Positions 1 through 8,383 of a DNA stretch of 58,078 bases are shown here, one piece after another. Position 1 is the stretch's first letter, and the number at the start of each line of letters is the position of its first letter. Position numbers and translations under genes: made by a program. The notes under the pieces were generated by a model. The model was given only the letters and a program-made list of their open reading frames with translations, did not search any database and was not told where the DNA came from. Source of the stretch: Endozoicomonas ascidiicola (GTDB lineage: Bacteria > Pseudomonadota > Gammaproteobacteria > Pseudomonadales > Endozoicomonadaceae); the NCBI RefSeq assembly GCF_001646945.1, contig NZ_LUTV01000001.1:421776-479853 (forward strand), read 5' to 3'.

Positions 1-1
1 A

Positions 2-223
2 GATGAAAAAGGCAAAGAGAGAAAACGTTACCTTTACGAAAACATGATGACACCTTATGAAAAACTGAAATCTTTGCCTGACTGGACGCAATATTTGAAG
101 AAAGGAACTCCGCCGCATGCATTGGAGTCAAAGGCTGAATCAATGAGTGATAACGAGGCTGCCCAGCAACTGCAGTCTGCCAGAGAATCACTGTTTCAAG
201 GCATCTTTAAGCGAAAGGCCTGA
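2..223 (+). pseudogene. C-terminal fragment of a DDE-type transposase/integrase, cut by the window edge
   Basis: An open frame runs in from the left edge (frame starting at base 2) and ends at TGA 221-223, giving 73 residues. It contains TPYEKLKSLPDW followed by MSDNEAAQQL and SLFQGIF, which resembles the C-terminal tails of rve/DDE integrase-type transposases. The start lies outside the window, so it may belong to an intact upstream transposase or be a remnant. The specific IS family is not assigned. It is followed by other mobile DNA, which fits. Confidence 0.55.
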
Positions 224-400
224 AATCATGGGTTTATACTCTTTTCAGGCTCATTTTGGGATTGGAAAATACTGCAACTGCAACAGGCTCTTGGATAGAC
301 AATTCACTACTTTCAAACCAATGCTTGCACAGGGTATTGCAAAACCACTGCCGTTCATTCTATAGGGGGTTCCTACCTGCAATGTTTTTTTCAGTTTCTA

Positions 401-484
401 ATACCAATCGCACTTTCTAAATTCCTATTGCACCTCATTTAGTTAGTCATGCACATAACGGGTTTAGAAAGTTTGATTAGTATA
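401..484. repeat. Short palindromic (MITE-like) repeat
   Basis: The arms 401-421 and 464-484 are inverted copies of each other with few mismatches (ATACCAATCGCACTTTCTAA against the reverse complement of TTAGAAAGTTTGATTAGTAT). The 42-bp centre has no ORF. The rest of 224-563 shows no supportable gene. The shape fits a small non-autonomous element or a stable hairpin, and it abuts the next repeat at 484. Confidence 0.6.
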
Positions 485-1009
485 AAAGGTCGACTAGGCT
501 GAGCTACCGTTAATGGTTGGTGGTGTTTTAATTCGTAATGGGAGTTAAAGAAGAAACTTGAATTCAAGTAATAAATGCATAACCCATAACTTTTCTTACA
601 TCAATCCCAGTTAACTCTTTGAAAGCCTCATAAGGTGTTTTGTAGTCAAGGCATTTTCTAGGTCTATTATTCAGCTTATCAACCGCTATGATAACTTCTT
701 TTTCTGTAACGTTATTAAGCTCCATCGACTTGGGGAAGTACTGCCTGAGTAGCCCATTAGCATTCTCATTCTGACCTCTTTCCCAAGAGTGATACGGAGC
801 AGCAAAGTAACTGTCACACTTCAACGCTTTGGCAACCTCTTCATGCTGAACAAATTCTTTTCCATTGTCGTACGTTATGGTTTTTACAAACTTTTTCAGT
901 GGCTTGAGCACGCCGATCATCGCCTGTTTAACCGCTTTTGCTTTCTTTCCAGGCAGGGGAACAGCAAGACGAAGCTTGGTCTTTCGCTCATCCAATGTAG
1001 CGATTGCAC

Positions 1010-2504
1010 CAATGGCACTGACTTAAGGCTTAAAGCCTTGGCATGAAAGACTTGCCCAGAAAGCAAACCAGCTGTCTAAACTGATCAGAATCATCCTACC
1101 GGGCAAGCCTCCATGAGCAAGTGTAGTCCAGAGTATTTACGTCTCGCTAATGACTGTCGTAACCAGTTTGCCCAGGCTTCTGATGCTGAGCATACTTCAA
1201 TATTACGCTCTGAAGATCTGGATAAATTTCAAGAGCAGCATCCGGGACGAGAGCGAAACTACCCAGCAATAAAAACAATAACGTTATTTATGAGACAAGT
1301 GTCTAATGATGATAAATCCTGCAGCAAGCAGCAAAGTGTTGATTCAAGACACCGCAGACCAGTTAGCGCTTGGGAAAAAAATGCTAAAAACTGAAAACGA
1401 TGCCTACTGTAAGGCACGGGGACGACTCAGGGAACAAGCTCTTAAATCATTATTTCAAACTTCCGGGTGTCGTCTTTCTGATGAGTCTCCAGCAGACTGG
1501 CTTTGGCATAACCGCAGGGTGGTAATGACCGATGGCTCTACCTTATCCGGACCTGACACCGAGGCCAATCAAAAGGTATATCCCCAACCATCCTCCCAAA
1601 AAAAGGGCTTGGATTTCCGCTAATCAGAATCCTTGTACTTATCACTCTTGCCAGCGGTGCTCTGTTGGATGCAGCAGTCGCACCCTGCACTGGTAAGGAA
1701 ACCGGTGAGCAGGCGCTGCTCAGACAAATGTTCGGAAGCTTAAACAAGGAAGATATTCTCTTGGGTGATGCCAATTTTGAGAATTATTTCATACTGGCAG
1801 CGCTGATATCAGCAAACATTGATGGTGTTTTTGAGAAAAACGACTCTCGTAGTCTTGATTTCAGAAAGTGTCATGTGAAGCTGGGTAGCAAAGAAGGACT
1901 TTTCAAGCTGGCGAGGCCTGCGCGTCCAGCGTGGATGGATGAGGATTCCTACCGTGAAGTCCCAAAAGAGATCACTATCCGGGCGATCAAAACTAAAAAA
2001 CGAATAATTGTCACAACGCTAATAGATGCGGAGCGTTACCCCAGAAAAGACATATCCGATTTGTACATAGATCGGTGGCATATTGAGCTTGATTTCCGAT
2101 GCATAAAAACCATGATGAACATGGACATTCTGCGTTGTAAAACACCTGAGATGTTGCGCAAAGAGATATACGTTCACTTGCTGGTGTATAACCTTATCCG
2201 TGGGTTGATGGCAAAAGCAACAGAGGCTGAGGGTCATAAGCCAAGGGAAATGAGTTTCAAAACAGCTCAGGATACTCTGCGTAGTTACCATCACTTGTTG
2301 CTTATGGGAACCATCAATATTTTTCAGCTGTTAGAAACAATGGTCCAGTTGATTGGCAAGCACAAGGTCGGTAATCGACCAGGAAGATCCGAACCCCGAG
2401 CAGTGAAAAGGCGTAGCAAGCCATCAAAGAAACTTCAACACTCAAGAAAGAAAGCTCGTAAGCTCAAGGAGTACAAGAGCTGAGGGCTTAAGTCAGTGCC
2501 ATTG
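1010..2504 (+). mobile_element. IS4-family insertion sequence inside the IS30 transposase gene
   Basis: Terminal inverted repeats CAATGGCACTGACTTAAG (1010-1027) and their reverse complement (2487-2504) are perfect over 18 bp. The flanks are near-identical direct repeats, GCGATTGCAC at 1000-1009 and GCGATTGCCC at 2505-2514 (9 of 10 identical), read as the target-site duplication. The element is 1495 bp and carries one broken transposase gene on the plus strand. Confidence 0.85.
1113..2483 (+). pseudogene. IS4-family transposase with two frame breaks
   Basis: Three overlapping frames together spell an IS4-type transposase. Frame A from 1113 gives the N-terminus (MSKCSPEYLRLANDCRNQ). Frame B to 1623 holds AYCKARGRL, the first catalytic Asp in MTDGST, and the YPQPSSQK motif. 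Frame A resumes through GLGFPLIR and 1665-2483 with LLGDANFENYF and the Y..RW.IELDFR.IK block carrying the catalytic Glu. The first break, near 1320-1335, needs a +1 shift with no obvious slippery site and looks like a true mutation. The second lies at A AAA AAG (1599-1605), a canonical -1 slippery heptamer that restores the frame exactly. It could be a programmed shift or a one-base loss from an A run. Confidence 0.8.
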
Positions 2505-3433
2505 GCGATTGCCCCCTTATGGTTTTTGCCAATTATGGTATCAGCCTCCCAGTCGCCAACACGCTCTCTGTTGTTGACTACTGCCGGACGCTCCTCAATT
2601 CCAACCCGATTGGGTATCCCGGTTCGGTTATGGGCTGAACCATACCTTTTTCTGTAGGTCTTTTTCTGGTGTCGTAAGTGCTTATAGAGGGTGCCTCCTT
2701 TACGCTTATCATCCGCTATATACTGATAAATCGTTTCGTGGTGTAGCTCAATTACCCCTTCTTTTTTAAGTCTTCCAGCCACTTGCTCTGGACTCCAGTC
2801 TGCACGGATATCATTAGCTATGCGTCGTTTAATATCATCCGTTAGCTTAACAGCCTTGGTTTTTTCCTGATGACGCTGTTGAGCCATACGATGGGCCTGC
2901 TGGTGTTTGTAACCGCGTAACCCCTTGTTGCGCCCTAACTCCCTTGACAGGGAACTCTGATCGCGCCCGAGTTTTTGTGCAATTTTGTTTTGGAAAGTCC
3001 CATTTTTCAGTTCGATTTCGATATAATGTCTCTCTTCAGAGCTCAGGTGCTTAAAGGCCATCCGTGGCATCCTCTGTAGTGTTTCGTCGCTTTACAGAGT
3101 ACACCTGAGTTCTGATTCAATTCAAAGGCGGTTCTGTAGCAACTCTGTGGTTACAGAGGTTATGCATTTATGATACGAATTCAGGAAATATAAATTTCAT
3201 GCCGTTATTTAAAATCCAAGAATCTCGCAATCCCCCAAAAAATGACTTGGAAAATTATTACCTTGGATTATCTAATAGCTTGATATTCAGCATGAATGTA
3301 TCAAAGTGAATTAAAGATATTAATTTACAACTGATATGCGTATAAAAGAAATTCATACCAACTACCAACGGTAACTCAGCCGGTCGACTACCTTTCTCAG
3401 ACATAAGGTGTCAGATCATATTCTCTGCGGCGA

Positions 3434-5962
3434 TCAAACAACCTCAGAGTTTTTTATACGTTCGCTCATACTTTCCTTACTCAAGGGCTTTAACTCCACC
3501 CTTTCAAAATTCGAATCACTATCAACGACAAAACCTCCGCTCTTTGTTTTATAAAGCCTGCTGTTATCACTTATCGGGGGAATATAATAGCCTGCAACTT
3601 CTTCCCTCTTCGAATCTCCTGTGGCCATCAGTGTCATCAGCTGTTGCCTGTAGTCACTAACCAAACCATTATATAGTGCACTGACCGAGCCCCACCCGTT
3701 CACGGGCTTGTCAGAACCTTCAAATGATTTGGAACTCCCGGCGCTTGCTGAAGCCCCGGCATTTCCAACTTCAACTGCCTTGTTGTATTCCATTATTTTC
3801 AAACCATTGGCGATATCAGCCAGCACATAATCCAGCTTTGATTTAGCCTTGGCAGTGCCTGCTGCTGCATCCGGCCCATAAGTGACAGGGCCTGTATCAA
3901 AAATATTACACATCGTATCACACTTGGTGGATCCCACTTCCCAACCAACAGAGGGTGCCACACCCAAAACACTGCGGCAATTTCCATAAGTGAGATATTC
4001 ATAGTCATACTTATTAGCACCCGGAGAGCAGTAGCGTACTTCAAGGATTCCCTTGCCGGATACACAGACAGGCAGCGTTTTATACACGTCAAGCCAGTTG
4101 GGTGGTCTCATCCCCTTCAGCTTCTCAATATCAATATTTTTACCACCATCACAACAGGGCAGTACTTTTTTCCAGAAGTCGAGGTACGGCTTCTTATAAC
4201 CATCGGCACCATGAGTGTTTTTGGCCCGTTTCAGCAGCCAGGCCGCATTTTTCAAATGGAGACCAAGATCGAATATCGCAAAGCCACAACTCCCCAGCAA
4301 AGTTGCCCCCATGCTAATATCCGTCCATAGCTTTTTACTGCGCTGACCTAAGTGCGGTAGGCAACCGGTGTTGCCTTCCTGTGGCCACAACCATTCGGTG
4401 TCAAGGCCATTATCAAAGTCCAGAAGATCCCGCTCCTTTTTTGTGAGTACCTGATTCGTCAATAGCTTGGTTCTTACTGCCTTAACGCCTTTTGCGTAAG
4501 CTTCATTAATTACCTCACGGGTCATACCTTCATATTCTGAATTCAATAAACAGGGAAATGCCCGGTTACCCATGCTGTAGGGAAAATCCCGAATCGGAAG
4601 GTCTGGTGTGACATGTTTAACTTCAAAAGCAAGGTTATCGCACACTCTGCAAGTACTGGCGATCATTCCAACGTATTTCGCAATTTTTTCGAAAGTATTC
4701 GGCTGCTTTTTCACACCATAGGCTTCGCCAGCCCCACTATCTCTTAAACCTGATTGCAGAGCAGCCTCCCATATTTTCTCAACACTGCCAGCAATCAATC
4801 CTTCATTGGGGTTTTTAGTCAAACGCTGGCCGACGTTCTCCAGCGTGCCCATGGCATACAGGAACATAGCACCAACGGAACCAGCACCGTTTCCTATCTT
4901 CATCAAAAAAGAGTCCGACTTGGCAACGGTAAACAGGTTGTCTATCTTCTTTAAAACTTCTTTCGGTAATGTCACACCAGCGGTGCTCAAAAAATCACGA
5001 ACTTTCTGCTTTTTCGGGATAGAGCCCACTTCCCGCTCTAAAAGCAAGCCTCCAAGAAGGGCTATATAAGCCACGGGGACATATTTACCCATAATACGCC
5101 CCAGCTCTGAAACAAAACTCATGAATGCCTTACCAGCTCCACCCTGAAAATGTTCGGCTATATCCTGGAGCCGAACACTTTCCTGGTATATATACATGCT
5201 GGACAATTGAATATTGAATTCATGCATTTTCTTAATACTGTCAATAAATTGATCCACATAAAAATCGACATTATCTGGATGCGTATGGTTTTTAATAAGT
5301 AACTGAAACTTAGCCATTATGATGTCTGGCGTAGGAATGCATGACTCATTTAAATGACTAGTAACTTCTTCTACATTTATGAATGGATAATCTGCACCCT
5401 TAAGCTCCGCCAGCAACTTCATTACTTCACCCTTAACCACCTCCTCTCCATTTTGTGTTGCAGCCCCATTACCGAGACATAAACAACGTAGGACAGATCC
5501 CATTTGCTTCTGTTCTTCACTGCCGTATACATCTTTTTTTCCAAATACCAAACCGTTCCACTCATCGATATAATCGGATACAGTGCTTGCCTCAAACGCC
5601 TCAAAATGATTTTCGGATAATTCAAGTAAACGCTGATCCACAACCTGCTCTGTGGCCAAATCCGTTTTTTCTTTTGGAAGGGTTAAGTGCTTTACAGACT
5701 CAATAAAGGGATAAATCACATTACAACGACCAGCCGCTTTCAGCGTAGATACACATCCATCTTTGAAGGTAGCTTTTGCATCCCTGTTCAAGAAAACCTG
5801 ATCCTTTTCTGCGGGCGTTTTCCTTACGGCATATTGCTGGAAATATTTCTCAGCAACAGGACCAGCACCCTGAAGATTCCTGGGTTGAACTGTAATTGCT
5901 GAATCCATTTTTGAAGAGCTTGTAAAGCTCGTACTCTGAGGAGCAAGCAAAGGCATTGACAT
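3434..5962 (-). CDS. Large cysteine-rich protein of unknown function, possible secreted effector
   Basis: This 842-residue frame is not recognised as any known family. The N-terminus has no classical signal peptide but is Ser/Thr-rich (STSFTSSS at residues 10-17), as seen in some type III effectors. Hydrophobic stretches lie near residues 294-309, 357-372 and 549-570 and could be membrane segments. About 17 cysteines are spread along the chain, including C160/C162, C438/C441, the pair C603/C604, and C681/C685. The C-terminal third is Gly/Ala/Ser-rich (about 695-740) and then charged. The gene stands alone between a mobile-DNA block and a repeat-rich leader. Three 14-bp-spaced repeats lie 41-78 bp upstream of the start. 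Host-directed function is an inference from composition and setting only. Confidence 0.7.
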   Translation of the reverse strand: MSMPLLAPQSTSFTSSSKMDSAITVQPRNLQGAGPVAEKYFQQYAVRKTPAEKDQVFLNRDAKATFKDGCVSTLKAAGRCNVIYPFIESVKHLTLPKEKTDLATEQVVDQRLLELSENHFEAFEASTVSDYIDEWNGLVFGKKDVYGSEEQKQMGSVLRCLCLGNGAATQNGEEVVKGEVMKLLAELKGADYPFINVEEVTSHLNESCIPTPDIIMAKFQLLIKNHTHPDNVDFYVDQFIDSIKKMHEFNIQLSSMYIYQESVRLQDIAEHFQGGAGKAFMSFVSELGRIMGKYVPVAYIALLGGLLLEREVGSIPKKQKVRDFLSTAGVTLPKEVLKKIDNLFTVAKSDSFLMKIGNGAGSVGAMFLYAMGTLENVGQRLTKNPNEGLIAGSVEKIWEAALQSGLRDSGAGEAYGVKKQPNTFEKIAKYVGMIASTCRVCDNLAFEVKHVTPDLPIRDFPYSMGNRAFPCLLNSEYEGMTREVINEAYAKGVKAVRTKLLTNQVLTKKERDLLDFDNGLDTEWLWPQEGNTGCLPHLGQRSKKLWTDISMGATLLGSCGFAIFDLGLHLKNAAWLLKRAKNTHGADGYKKPYLDFWKKVLPCCDGGKNIDIEKLKGMRPPNWLDVYKTLPVCVSGKGILEVRYCSPGANKYDYEYLTYGNCRSVLGVAPSVGWEVGSTKCDTMCNIFDTGPVTYGPDAAAGTAKAKSKLDYVLADIANGLKIMEYNKAVEVGNAGASASAGSSKSFEGSDKPVNGWGSVSALYNGLVSDYRQQLMTLMATGDSKREEVAGYYIPPISDNSRLYKTKSGGFVVDSDSNFERVELKPLSKESMSERIKNSEVV

Positions 5963-6002
5963 AATTAAGCATTATCCTTTTATTCATAAAAACAAGTAGA
6001 CG

Positions 6003-6040
6003 ACAGAATTAACACGACAGAATTAACGCTACAGAATTAA
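6003..6040 (-). promoter_or_regulatory. Three direct repeats upstream of the 842-residue gene
   Basis: ACAGAATTAA occurs at 6003-6012, 6017-6026 and 6031-6040, each copy starting exactly 14 bp after the previous one. Relative to the minus-strand gene starting at 5962 they sit 41-78 bp upstream, where an activator site or UP-like element would lie. The regular spacing suggests a bound protein, but a small tandem duplication is also possible. Confidence 0.4.
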
Positions 6041-6262
6041 ATCTTAGTTATTAATTATCCACGCTTATCAAAATAGTAAACGTGTTTATAAACATGCATA
6101 TTCTGTAGAAATGTTATGAAATGAAGAATTAAATAATTATCTCATTTACATGCAAACCTTGCATAAACGATCATTAAAGCGCAACGCTTTATCGGAAAAT
6201 CCTTATAAAAGCCCGACTCACTACGTATTTTTGATAAAAGCTAAAAACCTGATCAATAGACA

Positions 6263-6428
6263 ATAAGTACCTAACCATATGAAATCGAATATTTCTGGCT
6301 TAGTGGTTAGTTACTATGCAAGGCGCAGCGGAGTGAGCATAGCCGTAGCTATGTGATCGAAGCTGCAACGTAGTAGAGTAGCTGGCCACTGAGTCAGAAA
6401 GTATGATTTCATATGGTTGGGTACTTAT
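6263..6428. repeat. 165-bp palindromic MITE-like element, copy 1
   Basis: The ends are inverted copies: ATAAGTACCTAACCATATGA at 6263 onward matches the reverse complement of the sequence ending ATATGGTTGGGTACTTAT at 6428. A smaller hairpin sits in the centre (GAGCATAGCCGTAGCTATG). A second copy lies at 57630-57792 in this window. No ORF is present. The remaining part of 5963-6474 is AT-rich with no gene seen. Confidence 0.75.
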
Positions 6429-6474
6429 GTTTGAACTTACCCAACTATTTTAAACACGACACCAGATAGTTTTT

Positions 6475-7185
6475 TTACTTTTCGAAAACCCTAAAAAAAT
6501 TAATCACCCATTGCGCAACGAGCTGACTTTCTGTGCTGTCCGATAAAGCCTCAAGTCCCCTCACATAAACATCTTCCCCAAAGACATGACGCCTCAGATC
6601 CAACAGAGATCTGGAGAACTCTCTGGTAAACTCCGGATGCCCCTGAATACCAAGCAGACAATTATCGTACTGGATCATCCAATTAGGACAGAAAGTACTA
6701 CCTGCCAGAACAGCGCCAGAATCAGGCACAGATGTAACCTGATCCTGATGACTGACTAGCAGCTTAAAGTCAGTACAGTCTGGCTGCATCCACTCAGGGT
6801 GACTGAACACTGCATTGTCGGACATGCCAACCCCCCAGCCCTGCGAAGCGCGAACAACCTCTCCCCCCAGTGCTTTTGCAATGATTTGATGACCAAAACA
6901 GATGCCCACCAATTTCTTTTTTTGTTCAAACACAACCCGGACAAACGCCTCTAATGGTGCTATCCATGGAAGGTCATCATTAGCACCATGTTTACTGCCA
7001 GAAATAATCCAGCCATCACACTCATCAACAGACGACGGGAACTCCATATCAATCAACCGCCAAGTGGTCAGTTCAATGGAAGGCTCGACCTGCTGTAACA
7101 GAGTCGCAAACATTTCCGGATAGTTTCCGTAAATTTTTTGAAGCTCTGGATGCACATCATCACACAACAGCAGACCGATATTCAT
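6475..7185 (-). CDS. Class I glutamine amidotransferase-like hydrolase (GATase1 family)
   Basis: The 236-residue protein is a stand-alone type 1 GATase fold. The nucleophile elbow reads GICFGHQ and the His-Glu part of the triad is in GHPEFTREF. WIISGSKHGANDD matches the oxyanion-loop region of GMP-synthase-type amidotransferases. The gene is the last in a five-gene minus-strand operon, overlapping the alcohol dehydrogenase gene by 4 bp. Because the operon also encodes a glutamine-synthetase-like ligase, the likely role is hydrolysis of a gamma-glutamyl amide to give glutamate, as PuuD and SpuA do in polyamine catabolism. The substrate is inferred and not shown by the sequence. Confidence 0.8.
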   Translation of the reverse strand: MNIGLLLCDDVHPELQKIYGNYPEMFATLLQQVEPSIELTTWRLIDMEFPSSVDECDGWIISGSKHGANDDLPWIAPLEAFVRVVFEQKKKLVGICFGHQIIAKALGGEVVRASQGWGVGMSDNAVFSHPEWMQPDCTDFKLLVSHQDQVTSVPDSGAVLAGSTFCPNWMIQYDNCLLGIQGHPEFTREFSRSLLDLRRHVFGEDVYVRGLEALSDSTESQLVAQWVINFFRVFEK

Positions 7186-8351
7186 AAGCGCCCTCTTACG
7201 GCAGCAATAAACAATTGCTGATACTCCTCAACAGAAAATACAATAGGGTTTCCACCCGCTGAAGGGTCTGCAAATGCCATTTCACCTATCTTTTCAAAAT
7301 CATCGTCTTGAATGCCTATCTCGGCAAGGGTGTGAGGAATCCCTAGATCAGCACGAAGCTTCAAAATCCAATTCAGAAACGTATCAAAACCAGGGTTATC
7401 CAAATGGAGATAACGACTCAAATCGGTCAGTCGCTCTGATACTGCTGACTCATTAGCCTTTAAAACATAAGGCATCAGTACCGCGTTAAGAAGACCGTGG
7501 TGCGCATCAAATAATGCCCCCAACGGGTGAGCCAGCGCGTGCATGGCACCAAGGCCTTTTTGAAATGATGTCGCCCCCATAGTAGAAGCCACCAGCATCT
7601 GCGTTCGCGCTTCAAGATCATTGCCATCAGAAACCGCCGTTGGAAGATATTCTTTGATTAACCGAATACCTTCCAGCGCAATACCCTGTGCCATTGGGTG
7701 ATAATGGGGTGAACAAAAAGCTTCCAGATTATGAGACAGTGCATCCATACCAGTAGCCGCCGTTATTTTTGCCGGTAAACCGCAGCTCAGAACCGGATCA
7801 AGAATGACAATCTCCGGCAACATCCGAGGATGGAAGATAATTTTCTTAACCTTCAGCCCTTCATGGGTAATGACCGATGACCGCCCAACTTCAGAACCGG
7901 TGCCAGCAGTGGTTGGCACCGCGACGACAGGCACCATGCCATCGACGTTTACCCGTGTAAAGTAATCGCCAATGTCTTCAAAATCCCAGATTGGGCGATC
8001 CTGCCCAACCATTAACGCAATTGCTTTTGCTGCATCCAGGGCCGAGCCACCACCAAAAGCAATAACCCCATCGTGGCTGCCTGCTTTAAAAGCTGCAACA
8101 CCGGCATCAACATGAGCACCTGTGGGGTTACCCTTAATATCGGAAAACAATCCGCAGTTGCCTAATGTCTTACGACAATGCTCAACTGACTGCTCCACCA
8201 TGGGTAAATAAGCAAGTCCCGGATCAGTCACCAGCAATGGATTGAAAAAGCCAAGTTCCTGACAGCTTTCTGGTAACTCTCTAATACGCCCAGCGCCCAC
8301 GCGAACATTGGTGGGGTAATTCCAGTTTGCGGTATAGTTTTTGATCGTCAT
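7182..8351 (-). CDS. Iron-containing (group III) alcohol dehydrogenase
   Basis: The 389-residue protein has the Fe-ADH layout. A Rossmann-like N-terminal half carries the nucleotide-binding GGGSALDAAKAIA and the PTTAGTGSEV signature. The C-terminal helical half carries the metal-binding set in TGMDALSHNLEAFCSPHYHP and AMHALAHPLGALFDAHHG. It should interconvert an alcohol and an aldehyde with NAD(P). Known gamma-glutamyl polyamine clusters use an FAD oxidase (PuuB) or an aminotransferase (SpuC) at this stage, so its presence suggests an alcohol-type substrate such as a gamma-glutamylated amino alcohol. That is an inference. It overlaps the downstream amidotransferase gene and follows the aldehyde dehydrogenase by 32 bp. 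Confidence 0.88.
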   Translation of the reverse strand: MTIKNYTANWNYPTNVRVGAGRIRELPESCQELGFFNPLLVTDPGLAYLPMVEQSVEHCRKTLGNCGLFSDIKGNPTGAHVDAGVAAFKAGSHDGVIAFGGGSALDAAKAIALMVGQDRPIWDFEDIGDYFTRVNVDGMVPVVAVPTTAGTGSEVGRSSVITHEGLKVKKIIFHPRMLPEIVILDPVLSCGLPAKITAATGMDALSHNLEAFCSPHYHPMAQGIALEGIRLIKEYLPTAVSDGNDLEARTQMLVASTMGATSFQKGLGAMHALAHPLGALFDAHHGLLNAVLMPYVLKANESAVSERLTDLSRYLHLDNPGFDTFLNWILKLRADLGIPHTLAEIGIQDDDFEKIGEMAFADPSAGGNPIVFSVEEYQQLFIAAVRGRL

Positions 8352-8383
8352 AACGCCTCTGTTACTTCTTATTCTTTTAAAGG

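Larger units (their letters stand above)
564..3070 (-). pseudogene. IS30-family transposase gene split by insertion
   Basis: The N-terminal part (3070 down to about 2505) begins MPRMAFKHLSSEERHYIE, with the helix-turn-helix region typical of IS30 transposases, and runs to the start of the DDE domain (GDWEADTIIGKNHKG). The C-terminal part (about 999 down to 564) continues with TITYDNGKEFVQHEEVAKAL, YHSWERGQNENANGLLRQYF and LNNRPRKCLDYKTPYEAF, the signature IS30 catalytic end. Joining base 2505 to base 999, which removes the IS4-like element and one target duplication, gives a continuous frame of 1002 bases (333 residues). The gene was therefore intact when hit and is inactive only because of the insertion. 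Confidence 0.85.
571..3172 (-). mobile_element. IS30-family insertion sequence, interrupted by an IS4-family element
   Basis: A perfect 14-bp inverted pair, ATAAATGCATAACC at 571-584 and its reverse complement at 3159-3172, lies just outside an IS30-type transposase read on the minus strand. The element without the inner insertion would be about 1.1 kb, the usual IS30 size. The exact ends are uncertain because the transposase stop codon (564-566) lies slightly beyond the left repeat and no clean short target duplication was recognised. Confidence 0.7.
484..3394. repeat. Inverted-repeat arms bounding the nested insertion (possible split MITE)
   Basis: The arm at about 484-525 (AAAGGTCGACTAGGCTGAG, then ACCGTT and GGTTGGT) is matched in inverted orientation at about 3356-3394, whose reverse complement reads AAAGGTAGTCGACCGGCTGAG, then TTACCGTTGGTAGTTGGT. 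The match is imperfect over roughly 40 bp. Removing the IS30-like element inside leaves about 310 bp, a typical size for a non-autonomous inverted-repeat element. No gene was found in 3071-3433 outside these repeats. That it is a MITE is an inference. Confidence 0.5.

Noticed and set aside
147-365. 72-residue open frame near the left edge
   Set aside because: It overlaps the end of the transposase tail in another frame and has no ribosome site or recognisable content.
1113-1394. Three separate small genes in the IS4 element
   Set aside because: The frames join to a single transposase once shifts are considered.
6475-7185. Annotation as GMP synthase
   Set aside because: Only the amidotransferase domain is present; the ATP-pyrophosphatase part is absent.
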